NCBI GenBank assembly: GCA_934394665.1
Contig: CAKRRS010000013.1
Span: 1-49,246 of the forward strand
Origin: an uncultured Acetatifactor sp.
GTDB lineage: Bacteria > Bacillota > Clostridia > Lachnospirales > Lachnospiraceae
DNA length: 49,246 nucleotides
Reading direction: 5' to 3'
The notes beneath the pieces are model-generated. The model was not told the DNA's origin and searched no databases. It saw only the letters and a program-made list of their open reading frames with translations. A program made the translations under genes and the position numbers. Of this stretch, positions 33,452-42,595 are shown piece by piece (positions within the stretch are counted from its first letter, which is position 1; every line of letters starts with the position of its first letter).

Positions 33452-36400
33452 ATGCCTGCAGTACCGGTGGAACACTATCCACAGCTGCTGTCCGCAGTGA
33501 TGCAAAGCGAAAAAATCGTATATTTATGCGGCGCAGGGGCATCCATGTCTCTGGGAGAGCATCAACTGAGCTGGACTAAGTGGCTCCTGGCAGGGAAGGC
33601 GTATCTGACGGAAACGGAACAGACCGAACTGGAACAGAGGATAGGTGACTGGACAACCGCAGAACTGATCGATGCGGCAACCTATCTGCTCGCCGGATTA
33701 AAGGCGTCGGGGAACTATCAAGACTTCATGGACCGGACGATTGCATCGGTACACCCGGTCAACAAAACCTTCTGCGAAGCACTGCAAAAAATCTGGCGCG
33801 CAGGAGATCTGATCACCACAACCAATTATGATATGCAGATCGAGGAAGCGGTAGGCGGCGCCGGTATCTCCTATACGACACCGGCGGATATCCTGTCCGT
33901 AATCCGCGCAAAAAGCGCAAACAAAGTGATTCACCTGCACGGACGCTATGACAGAGAAAGCGGTGCGGATGACATCATTGCGGACGGACCGCAGTACCAG
34001 AGCATTCTGGATAACAGCGGCGCGCAGTTTATACAGAATCTCCTCAGCACCTACCCCATTGTGATCGTCGGCTGCGGCGGAACCGTGGAAGATCCGAACC
34101 TGGCGGGATTCTTATCGTTTACGGCGGAGAAGCTGGGGACATCCGATATCCCCTATTTTTACCTGATGAAAAAGGGCGATACGGCACCACCATTGCCGGG
34201 GAATGCAGTGATCCTATTCTATGGAGACGACTATACAGATCTCCCGGAATTCTTGCAGGAGCTCTCGCTGCTACGATTACAGCAAAGAGTGGGATTAAGA
34301 CCACTGGTTTCTGTAAATCCTTATCAGGAGCGCAAACCGGTGACATCTGCGTTCGGAAGAATGCATTTCGCCAACGGATTTCTGAAATTTACCGGCAGAG
34401 AGACCGAACTGGCAGCCCTGAACCGGTTCCTGAAAGAGGAACCGGACTTCCTGTGGTGGACGATCCTGGGAGAAGGCGGTATGGGAAAAAGCCGTCTTGC
34501 GTTGGAATGGCTGCGAAAGCTCCCGGCGCACTGGTTTGGATACTTTGCCAAAAAGAATGCGGATGCCGTGTGTGACTTCCCACCGTTCACAGATACGGTA
34601 GTCATATTTGATTACGTACTGGGACAGGAACAGCCATGCGCGGAGACCATTGCTGCGTATCTGGAAAGCTTCGCAAATACGCCGTATAAACTCAGGATGC
34701 TTCTGCTGGAACGGCGGGAACAAACCACAGAAGACGACTGGCTGTTGCGTATGAAACGGGCGATGCCTTCCGGGGCAAGACTGGAATTCGAAGCCGGTAG
34801 CTACAGGGAACAACCCTTATCTCTGGGCGCACTGGGAGAACAGGATACACTGGAATATACGGAGAATTATCTGGAGAACTATCTCCCCCTGCTTAAGACA
34901 ACCGCATTTATCACAGACTGCCGCAACCACAGGCGAAGAACAGCAGAAGAGATCCAAAAGACTTACCATGATTCCATGGCACCGGATTGCGACCGCCCCC
35001 TGTATCTGAGCATCTATATTGAAGTATGGCTCAGCAAGGAGGGACACTTTCGGTTGAATTCCACGGAAGAGCTTCTGTCGGAATACCTGAACAAGGAGAA
35101 GAAACGCTGGAGTGTACAGCTGGGACGGGAAGACCTGGTGGATTCTTATCTGCGCATCCTGGCGGTGGCATGTGCGATCGACAGCTTCAACCTGACGGAC
35201 CGGCACGGAGATGACTATCTGGATGAAGACTGCCGGAAGCTGATCCGATATTTCGATGAGCAAAGCGCCCGTCCCGGGGCGGAGAACCTGTTCCGGGAAT
35301 TGTATACACGGATGGATACCTTGATAGAAAACGGAGACGATACAGAGGACTCCGTAATGGAACTATTGCGTGATCCGGAGAAACTGGAACGAAAAGGGAA
35401 GATAGAAGCGGCAGAGATGGTCCGGAGCTTAGGCGGAGAAGCGCGATTCGGGTATATGGCAAGCTATGTCAAACTGGATGCCAATCTGGACGAAATGTAT
35501 CTCTGGATGCTCGTCAATGCGGGAATCGCCACACCGGAGCAGGAGCAAAGGGCGCAGGAGCTCCATGAAGCCGAGCAGAAAAGAGTCGCGGCATTACCGC
35601 AGCATGCATGGATCGTGGAGCCGGTGTTCCCGGATATTATCAGAGAATATATCGTATCGTATGCTATCAATGAAAGAGATATCGAACGGTTCGCCAGACT
35701 GGCAAGAGCGAATTCCGTGATGGGACTGGCGCATTTCATTGCACTGGCACTGGAAGACTGGCCGGACAATCAGAAGCTGCAGAAGCTGGCGGTCACACCG
35801 CCGTCGGAGGTGCTGAACTATTTTGAATATTATGTGGGACTATTGCCGAATCTACGGGCGGTGAAAGACCTGTGGGCAGTAGAGGAAGCTTTACTGCAGA
35901 GCGAACCGTTATATGCCGGGCATGCATTGGAAGTATGGAGAAGGATCGCGATTACACTGACGGAACGGGGAGATATGGAACGACTGTATGAGAGCAGCGT
36001 ACGATTCCTGACCTATCTGCGGAAAACGGCGAAAAAGAGAACCATTACCAAAGAGGCAGTGGATGTCATGGAAGCATATTGTGTAGGATTGCACAATGCG
36101 GAAGAAGTGGAGAAATACAGCAGGCTGTTAGAACAGTGCAGTGAATTCGCCAAGGAACTGCGTGAACTTCCGGAGATCGGCGAATTCTGCTGCAGCAACT
36201 ATGCAAATTTGCAGCATCTGAAATTGTACGAAGACCGGAAAGCGGATCTGCAGCCGGAATGGGAACGGATCGCGGAACTTCTCCGACAGTGGGAGTATCC
36301 GGAGAACCTGTGTCGGTTATCTCTGGCAACGGCACAGGGGGCAATCCGGTATCTGGTGAAGAAACAGGATCTCTCAGGGTTGCAATATCTGCAAAGCCTG

Positions 36401-36874
36401 ACCCATACGATATATGGGAAAACAAACCTCTGTGAGGCAGCGGAAGCAGAGAGCCTGTGCATCGCCAATCTCGTAGCATTCCGGAAGAAAGCGGATCCAG
36501 AACAATACGAGATCATACAACAGTACCAAAAGGAATTCCCACAATCCAAGGCAATCCAAATGTCCTATGTCAGCGTAAGCGACCTATTTTATGCCCAAAC
36601 GGCGGATTACAAGAAAGTACCGGATGCTGTGCTGCGTCTCGCTAAGGAATGGGCAGAACGGTATCCGGAAGACATACAGTTCCCGGAGAGATATTTCGGA
36701 CTGCTGCTGTCCGGACTGTTCTACGCGCGAGCACATGATCTCAGAAATGAGCAGAGGAGACTGTTCCGGGAGCTGAAGCGGATCGCTGAAAACACGGATG
36801 ATTCGGAGTATGAAGAGCGAAGCCAGATGTTAGAAATAGTGCACAGCTTACAGGCACTTTATGGCTATCGCTGA
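33452..36874 (+). CDS. SIR2-STAND multidomain protein, probable antiphage defence (Avs5/DSR-like)
   Basis: 1140 residues in three parts. (1) SIR2 domain, about 20-275: LCGAGASM at 25-32, TTNYD at 123-127, HLHG at 161-164 with the catalytic-type His163, and a GCGGTVEDPNL segment; such domains cleave NAD+ in defence proteins. (2) STAND NTPase, about 310-560: GRETEL lead-in, Walker A GEGGMGKS at 340-347 and Walker B VVIFD at 383-387. (3) A long helical C-terminal half (about 600-1140) that looks like TPR-type repeats, the usual sensor of STAND proteins. No membrane segment. The ATG at 33452 sits 8 nt behind AAGGAGG. It is not a sugar enzyme and lies between wzx and a wzy-like gene; an own promoter precedes it. 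Confidence 0.85.
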   Translation: MPAVPVEHYPQLLSAVMQSEKIVYLCGAGASMSLGEHQLSWTKWLLAGKAYLTETEQTELEQRIGDWTTAELIDAATYLLAGLKASGNYQDFMDRTIASVHPVNKTFCEALQKIWRAGDLITTTNYDMQIEEAVGGAGISYTTPADILSVIRAKSANKVIHLHGRYDRESGADDIIADGPQYQSILDNSGAQFIQNLLSTYPIVIVGCGGTVEDPNLAGFLSFTAEKLGTSDIPYFYLMKKGDTAPPLPGNAVILFYGDDYTDLPEFLQELSLLRLQQRVGLRPLVSVNPYQERKPVTSAFGRMHFANGFLKFTGRETELAALNRFLKEEPDFLWWTILGEGGMGKSRLALEWLRKLPAHWFGYFAKKNADAVCDFPPFTDTVVIFDYVLGQEQPCAETIAAYLESFANTPYKLRMLLLERREQTTEDDWLLRMKRAMPSGARLEFEAGSYREQPLSLGALGEQDTLEYTENYLENYLPLLKTTAFITDCRNHRRRTAEEIQKTYHDSMAPDCDRPLYLSIYIEVWLSKEGHFRLNSTEELLSEYLNKEKKRWSVQLGREDLVDSYLRILAVACAIDSFNLTDRHGDDYLDEDCRKLIRYFDEQSARPGAENLFRELYTRMDTLIENGDDTEDSVMELLRDPEKLERKGKIEAAEMVRSLGGEARFGYMASYVKLDANLDEMYLWMLVNAGIATPEQEQRAQELHEAEQKRVAALPQHAWIVEPVFPDIIREYIVSYAINERDIERFARLARANSVMGLAHFIALALEDWPDNQKLQKLAVTPPSEVLNYFEYYVGLLPNLRAVKDLWAVEEALLQSEPLYAGHALEVWRRIAITLTERGDMERLYESSVRFLTYLRKTAKKRTITKEAVDVMEAYCVGLHNAEEVEKYSRLLEQCSEFAKELRELPEIGEFCCSNYANLQHLKLYEDRKADLQPEWERIAELLRQWEYPENLCRLSLATAQGAIRYLVKKQDLSGLQYLQSLTHTIYGKTNLCEAAEAESLCIANLVAFRKKADPEQYEIIQQYQKEFPQSKAIQMSYVSVSDLFYAQTADYKKVPDAVLRLAKEWAERYPEDIQFPERYFGLLLSGLFYARAHDLRNEQRRLFRELKRIAENTDDSEYEERSQMLEIVHSLQALYGYR

Positions 36875-36914
36875 CAATATGCCCGGAATATCGGTAAACA
36901 GGAAGGAAAATCAT

Positions 36915-38024
36915 ATGCTGGAATTACGAAAAAAACTGAGTAACTATCAGGAAGTCTTCTATCTGCTGTTCCTGCTCCCTATGACGGGCATGTCCTCTAT
37001 GGGAATTAATTCCGATGACAGGATCTATCTCTACGTATTTGCTGTGGCAATGTTGTTTTTATTACTTAAAATGGCGGTGACGGATTTTACCTGGAGAGAA
37101 ATCCTGGTCATGGCAGTGCTGACCCTATTATTCGGTGTGAATTTCCTGCGCAACGGCGAGAAGACGCTGATCCTGACCGTAATGGCAATCTTCGGGGCGA
37201 AGAACGTGGATCTCGATAAAGTCATGAAATATGCACTGTGGGAGAAAGCGGTGCTGACTGTGGGGACGCTGACGTTGGCGGCGACTGGGGTGATAGAGAA
37301 TGAAATAGTTTCAGTGCCTAAAAATTGGAAAATAGTTGAACTGCCGTGTTATGGATATTATCAACCTAATATGGCATTTGCAAATATTTTTGTAGTATTG
37401 CTATTGATAATTTTGATTTACAGAGACAAACTTAGATGGTACAGCTATATTATAGGTACAGGAATAATGTTTGTAGCCTACCAAATATTTATGTGTAGAA
37501 CAGGAATTTTAATGTGGATACTACTGTGTCTTATGATTTTTGGCTATGCATTATTTAGGTATTTTCATCTAGAAAAAGAATATTTATCTTTGCTTTTGCT
37601 GTTGCCTGTCGTACTTGTAGGGGTAACGTTAATTCTTCCGCCAATAGCACAGAATAATTTTGAGTTAGCTGTATGGTTTAATAAAATATTTACAGGACGT
37701 ATAGATCATATCAATCAAGTGTATGGGCAGATTTGGAAATTGTTGCTAGGACATGTTCCCAAGGAAGCTTTTGATAATATGTATTTTACTACATTATATA
37801 ACTATGGATGGATTCTTTTTACATTCAGTTTGGTTGCATACATTATTGGAATGTGGTATTGTATCAAAAAGGATCAAGATTATAATGTGATAGGTCTTGG
37901 GATTATGTCAGTATACGGTTTTATGGAACTATTACCGCTTAGCATATTGTGGAATTTGCCATTATTGTATCTTTCACAGATTTTGTTTCAGGGGAAAAAA
38001 TTGAGGAATGAACAATTACAATAA
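36915..38024 (+). CDS. Wzy-like O-antigen polymerase, mosaic gene
   Basis: 369 residues with about ten helices and no large soluble domain. The opening YQEVFYLLFLLPMTGMSSMG and the loop CYGYYQPNMAFANIFVV (with the P-N-x3-A pattern related to the H-P-N motif of Wzy proteins), followed by FMCRTGILMWILLC, suggest a repeat-unit polymerase. The first about 125 codons have the base composition of the genes to the left, the rest that of the AT-rich genes to the right, with an abrupt change near 37290. The ATG at 36915 (AGGAAGGA upstream) is chosen over the in-frame ATG at 36861, which overlaps the SIR2-STAND gene. It overlaps the next gene by 17 nt. Confidence 0.78.
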   Translation: MLELRKKLSNYQEVFYLLFLLPMTGMSSMGINSDDRIYLYVFAVAMLFLLLKMAVTDFTWREILVMAVLTLLFGVNFLRNGEKTLILTVMAIFGAKNVDLDKVMKYALWEKAVLTVGTLTLAATGVIENEIVSVPKNWKIVELPCYGYYQPNMAFANIFVVLLLIILIYRDKLRWYSYIIGTGIMFVAYQIFMCRTGILMWILLCLMIFGYALFRYFHLEKEYLSLLLLLPVVLVGVTLILPPIAQNNFELAVWFNKIFTGRIDHINQVYGQIWKLLLGHVPKEAFDNMYFTTLYNYGWILFTFSLVAYIIGMWYCIKKDQDYNVIGLGIMSVYGFMELLPLSILWNLPLLYLSQILFQGKKLRNEQLQ

Positions 38025-39429
38025 AAAATATCAGATCATAGAAAGCTATGGACTGTTTCTACTAGATGTTATTTGCATTACGATATCTTATGCATTAGCG
38101 TATATGATACGATTTCGAGAAGAAACATCACCATTAGGTAATCGAGAAATTGCGCAAATTTATTTGCCATTTCTTTTGATTTGTATGTTGAATAACTTTT
38201 TTACCAATGAATATAAACATTTTTTCCAGAGAGGCTATTATTATGAATTACTGCGAGTAATACGTTACAATGTAATCCTGTTCTTGGCAACGGGGGCGTA
38301 TATCTATGCATTTAGATTGGAATTGGAATTTTCTAGATTATTGTTAGGTTATTTCGTTGTTATCAATACTGTAGTTACTTACTTAGTGCGAATCGCGTTT
38401 AAAAACTATATGCGCAGATATTATAGTAAGAGCCGCAACAGCGATAAGGTTATGATTGTGACGACTGAAACGGAAGCGGAACATGTCATGGAACAGATTG
38501 CAAAGGATGCTGCGTGGAGTTATGAGGTTAATTCCATCGCTTTGATTGATTCAGAACATGTAGGCGAGAGCATCCACGGGATTCCTATCGTGGCGAAAGA
38601 AGAAAATGTCATTGATATTGCAAGACAGAGTGCAGTAGACGTGGTACTGCTCTATTGTCCTTATATGGACAATCGGAAACTGGAACTTTTAGTGCAGTCA
38701 TTCTTGGCAATGGGTGTAGTTTGTCACAACTGTGTGGAGCAGTTTGGGTTCGAAATTCCATGCAGAAGTGTAGGAAAATTTGCAGGAATGCCGGTGATGA
38801 CTTATGTCATGACGGAGATGGACTACCGCCGAATGATGATCAAAAGATTGGTAGATATTGTGGGCGGAAGTGTGGGCGTAATAATTACGTTACTGCTTAC
38901 TCCTTTTGTAGCATTGGCAATCAAATTTGAATCAAAAGGACCTGTATTCTTCTCTCAAGTACGCATTGGAAGGAACGGCAGGAGATTCAAGATGTACAAG
39001 TTTCGTTCCATGTATATTGATGCAGAAGAACGAAAAAAAGAGCTGATGGAGCAGAACGAAGTAAAGGGACTGATGTTCAAGATGGACAATGATCCAAGAA
39101 TTACTAAAGTGGGACGATTTATAAGAAAAACTAGTATAGATGAATTACCTCAGTTTTTTAATGTACTAAAAGGAGATATGAGTCTTGTGGGAACAAGACC
39201 ACCGACAGTAGACGAATTTGAGCAGTATAATATTTATTATCGAAGAAGACTTAGTATTACCCCTGGCTTAACTGGAATGTGGCAGGTTAGTGGGAGAAGT
39301 GATATTAAGGATTTTGATGATGTTGTAAAACTGGATTTAAAATATATTGATGAATGGTCTTTACGGCAAGATTTTAAAATTATATTACAAACAGTAGTGG
39401 TTGTATTGTTTGGCAAAGGTTCAAAATAG
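38008..39429 (+). CDS. Undecaprenyl-phosphate sugar phosphotransferase (third PGT), mosaic gene
   Basis: 473 residues. Five hydrophobic segments including the re-entrant one, a cytoplasmic Rossmann-like part (about 150-260, VMIVTTETEAEHVM) and the catalytic domain with KRLVDIVGGSVGVII, VRIGRNGRRFKMYKFRSMY, RKTSIDELPQFFNVLKGDMS and LVGTRPPTVDE. The GTRPPT form (in place of GPRPE) is typical of WbaP/EpsE-type enzymes of Gram-positive capsule loci, which usually load glucose or galactose. Base composition is AT-rich at both ends but about 50% G+C in the middle (about 38410-39110). It starts inside the wzy-like gene. Confidence 0.92.
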   Translation: MNNYNKKYQIIESYGLFLLDVICITISYALAYMIRFREETSPLGNREIAQIYLPFLLICMLNNFFTNEYKHFFQRGYYYELLRVIRYNVILFLATGAYIYAFRLELEFSRLLLGYFVVINTVVTYLVRIAFKNYMRRYYSKSRNSDKVMIVTTETEAEHVMEQIAKDAAWSYEVNSIALIDSEHVGESIHGIPIVAKEENVIDIARQSAVDVVLLYCPYMDNRKLELLVQSFLAMGVVCHNCVEQFGFEIPCRSVGKFAGMPVMTYVMTEMDYRRMMIKRLVDIVGGSVGVIITLLLTPFVALAIKFESKGPVFFSQVRIGRNGRRFKMYKFRSMYIDAEERKKELMEQNEVKGLMFKMDNDPRITKVGRFIRKTSIDELPQFFNVLKGDMSLVGTRPPTVDEFEQYNIYYRRRLSITPGLTGMWQVSGRSDIKDFDDVVKLDLKYIDEWSLRQDFKIILQTVVVVLFGKGSK

Positions 39430-39523
39430 AAAAATAGGGAGAGATTCTGCAAAGAGTTTCTATGAAACGGGATAAGTTTTTAACATTCTACAATAGAATA
39501 GCAGATTCAGTATACTAAAAAAT

Positions 39524-40297
39524 ATGTGTGATACTAAGTTTGAACATAAGGTAAATAAACAATTGATACCAGTATGCCCAATAATGGGAGTGGATATTGC
39601 TGCGATTAATATGGAATGGCTTTTACAATTTACGGAAGAAAATATCAGAGAGTTATCTGGTGACTATATGTGTGTGTCCAATGTACATACAACAGTAATG
39701 GCATATGAGAATAGTATGTATCGAAATATTCAAAACGGTGGGATTATGGCAATCCCTGATGGAGGACCACTTTCATCAGTTGGAAAAAGGCGTGGATATC
39801 GAGAGATGCAGCGAACAACAGGACCTTCTTATATGGAGATTATTTTAAGTAAATCTAAGGAAAAAGGCTATAAACATTTCTTTTATGGATCTACAGAGAA
39901 TACATTAGAAAAACTGAAGGAAGAACTACTGAAAAAATATTCAAATGCTCAAATTGTTGGTATGTACAGTCCACCATTTAGAAAACTAACTCAAGCAGAA
40001 GATGAGAAAATTATTGAGATGATAAATGCTAGTGGTGCTGATTTTATATGGGTTGGTCTAGGAGCACCAAAGCAAGAGCAATGGATGGCAGAACATCAGG
40101 GCAAGGTAAAAGGTTTTATGGTAGGAGTTGGCGCTGCATTCGATTATATGGCTCAAAATATTAAAAGAGCACCGGAATGGATGCAAAACATGAATTTGGA
40201 GTGGCTATATAGATTAATGCAGGATCCCAAGAGGCTTTTTACAAGATATCTTAAAACAAATTTTAAATTCATTTGGTGTATATTAAAGGGGAGATAA
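39524..40297 (+). CDS. WecG/TagA/CpsF-family glycosyltransferase (GT26)
   Basis: 257 residues, full length for GT26. Motifs are PVCPIMGVDIAAINM near the start, MCVSNVHTTVMAYENS, IPDGGPLSSVGKRRGY followed by RTTGPSYMEIIL, FYGSTENTLEKLKEEL and GLGAPKQEQWM, the latter being the conserved G-x-P-K-Q-E-x-W signature. Enzymes of this family add ManNAc or related sugars as the second residue on lipid-linked precursors; which is used here is not known. The C-terminal helix-rich tail (WLYRLMQDPKRLFTRYL) is the membrane-contacting appendage of the family. No good ribosome site is seen before the ATG. Confidence 0.92.
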   Translation: MCDTKFEHKVNKQLIPVCPIMGVDIAAINMEWLLQFTEENIRELSGDYMCVSNVHTTVMAYENSMYRNIQNGGIMAIPDGGPLSSVGKRRGYREMQRTTGPSYMEIILSKSKEKGYKHFFYGSTENTLEKLKEELLKKYSNAQIVGMYSPPFRKLTQAEDEKIIEMINASGADFIWVGLGAPKQEQWMAEHQGKVKGFMVGVGAAFDYMAQNIKRAPEWMQNMNLEWLYRLMQDPKRLFTRYLKTNFKFIWCILKGR

Positions 40298-41505
40298 TGA
40301 CAGATAAAAAAAATATACTTTTGGTTCATAATTATTATCAACTTCCAGGTGGAGAAGACACTGTAGTGAATAATGAAAAGAAGATGCTTGAAAATCACGG
40401 ATATAATGTTTTTCTTTATACCCGTGATAACAAGGAACTGCAAGGGATAAGTTTGATAGGAAAAATTTCTTTTGCAATAAATTTTCTGTTTAATTTTCGT
40501 ACATTTGTGGAAGTAAGAAAAATTATAAAACAATGTAATATTGATTTGGTTCATGTTCATAATACATTAAGTCTAGTAAGTCCCTCCGTTTATTATGCTG
40601 CATTATCAAAAAAAATCCCTGTTGTTAAGACAATACATAATTTTAGGCTTGTTTGTCCTAATGCACTTTTTTATAGGGATGGTAATATATGTGAAGATTG
40701 TATTACAAAAGGACTACATAGTGCGATAAAGCATAAATGCTATAGAAATAGTAGAATACAGACGATTGCATGTGTGCTAAACTTGAAAATTCATAGATTC
40801 TTAGGAATATATAAAAAGTTGAATTATATTTGTTTGACAGAGTTTAATAGAAAAAAATTATTGAGCGTAAAGGGTATTAGTCCCAATAATGTATACATAA
40901 AACCCAATTTTACAAAAGCAAATGATAGATATATGCCACTGAGAGAGCGTATGAAAAAATTTATATATGTCGGAAGAATTGAGAAAATAAAAGGAATTGA
41001 CATTTTACTCAATGCATGGTGTCAGCTTGAAGATAAAACAATAGAATTATTAATGTATGGGACAGGACCAGAACAAGATTGGTGCGAAGAATTTATTAAA
41101 GAAAATCATTTGAATATAAAAATGATGGGATATATTGACAATGATAAAATTAAAGATCAATTAGCTGAAAGTATCGCTTTAATATTTCCGTCAAAACTGT
41201 ATGAAGGATTTCCAATGGTAATCACAGAAGCTTTTTCGGTAGGAACTCCTGTTATTGCTAGCAAAATAGGAAATGCTAAATATATAGTAGACAATGGTGT
41301 TAATGGAATATTGTATGAGACAGACAACCACATGGAACTGGCAAACATTGTACAATACTATGGGAATATAGTCACTGAAGAGATGTGCCTGGCAGCAAAA
41401 GAAAAATATAAGAATTGCTATTCTATGGAATCTAACTACAAAATTTTAAATGATATATATAACAATGTTATACGAGGAAATATAATAAATGAAAATAGTT
41501 TATGA
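40297..41505 (+). CDS. GT4 glycosyltransferase
   Basis: 402 residues, GT-B fold. The opening ILLVHNYYQLPGGEDTVVNNE is typical of a capsule GT4 group; further motifs are VHVHNTLSLVSPSVYYA, a Cys-containing segment around ICEDCITKGLHSAIKHKC, FIYVGRIEKIKGIDILLNAW, LMYGTGPEQDWCEEFI and FPSKLYEGFPMVITEAF with the nucleotide-sugar E-x7-E type motif. The ATG at 40297 shares one base with the previous stop, and GGGGAGA precedes it. AT-rich codon use. Specificity unknown. Confidence 0.9.
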   Translation: MTDKKNILLVHNYYQLPGGEDTVVNNEKKMLENHGYNVFLYTRDNKELQGISLIGKISFAINFLFNFRTFVEVRKIIKQCNIDLVHVHNTLSLVSPSVYYAALSKKIPVVKTIHNFRLVCPNALFYRDGNICEDCITKGLHSAIKHKCYRNSRIQTIACVLNLKIHRFLGIYKKLNYICLTEFNRKKLLSVKGISPNNVYIKPNFTKANDRYMPLRERMKKFIYVGRIEKIKGIDILLNAWCQLEDKTIELLMYGTGPEQDWCEEFIKENHLNIKMMGYIDNDKIKDQLAESIALIFPSKLYEGFPMVITEAFSVGTPVIASKIGNAKYIVDNGVNGILYETDNHMELANIVQYYGNIVTEEMCLAAKEKYKNCYSMESNYKILNDIYNNVIRGNIINENSL

Positions 41506-42595
41506 TAAGAATGCTGTAACATTATTGTTTAAGCTTACCATATTATATATGATATTGGGGACTTCAGGAAGCGTTAAATATGCTATATCGTTTATTATTT
41601 TTGCTGCATTTTTTTTTTCAAAAGGAAAGGTATATATTAATAGGACTAAATGGAAATTTTTAATTCCGATAGTTACATTATTGATAATAGGCATATTACA
41701 ATTAGTATTTATAGAGGATATAAACTTAAAATTTTTTTTAAAACGTTTATTTTTAATGTGTTATCCCATGATATTAGGACTATTCATATTTGAAGTTGAG
41801 TCGCAATATAGCACTGAAACATTTATGAATATGCAATTTGTGGCGATTTGTATAACACAGATTTTAACGATAGGCTTTTCTGCAAATGATCTAATGGAAT
41901 CACAGTATGCATTCATTTTTGGAGCATACACTATATATTACTTATATATTAAAAAGAAAAAAATGTTATTTTTTTCTTTTTTAATGCTTGTTATTGCTAA
42001 CAAGAGAATAGCATTGGCAGGAGCAATAATATGTTTATTTATTTTAATCATTTATGATTTAGGGATACTCATACACAAAAAATATATTGATAAAATGATA
42101 GCAGTGGTAAGTCTTATTGCGACATATATATATATATATGCATGTAAGACTTATATTATCGAAGATGTATTTCGTAAACTTCATATCAATACAAATGGTC
42201 GAATTGATACTTGGAGAAATTTTAGGGATATATATTATATATCCCCCATTTTCAGAGGAGCTGGAATAGGAAAAGTAGGAATGGTGTTAAATCAATTAAA
42301 TATTCCAACATTTGAAATGTTGCACAATGACATTCTTACTTATTATATTGAAATAGGTTTCATTGGATTTGGAATATTTTTAGTAAGTCTATTTAACATG
42401 GGACAGGCTTGCAGCGAAAACAGAAAAAGGCTGGTAATAACATTAATTATAGTATATACATTGATTAACTATTGCACTGATAATATCAGTATATATATTA
42501 ACTATTGGACGCCGTTAAGTGTAATGATATTGTCTATTATAAATGCAAATATGAAAGGGGAAAAAGCTAATTCATATAAGCTGGAAAGAGTATGA
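41489..42595 (+). CDS. O-antigen polymerase-like membrane protein (second Wzy candidate of the AT-rich block)
   Basis: 368 residues, about ten helices, very AT-rich. There are a late outer-loop GAGIGKVGMVLNQLN and then MLHNDILTYYIEIGFIGFGIF, which matches the H-N-D-x-L-x-x-x-x-E-x-G pattern of the Wzy_C/O-antigen ligase fold, so polymerase or ligase is likely. GAGGAAA lies about 11 nt before the ATG at 41489. It overlaps the preceding GT4 by 17 nt and the following one by 4 nt. With 36915-38024 it makes two polymerase candidates in one block. Confidence 0.78.
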   Translation: MKIVYDKNAVTLLFKLTILYMILGTSGSVKYAISFIIFAAFFFSKGKVYINRTKWKFLIPIVTLLIIGILQLVFIEDINLKFFLKRLFLMCYPMILGLFIFEVESQYSTETFMNMQFVAICITQILTIGFSANDLMESQYAFIFGAYTIYYLYIKKKKMLFFSFLMLVIANKRIALAGAIICLFILIIYDLGILIHKKYIDKMIAVVSLIATYIYIYACKTYIIEDVFRKLHINTNGRIDTWRNFRDIYYISPIFRGAGIGKVGMVLNQLNIPTFEMLHNDILTYYIEIGFIGFGIFLVSLFNMGQACSENRKRLVITLIIVYTLINYCTDNISIYINYWTPLSVMILSIINANMKGEKANSYKLERV

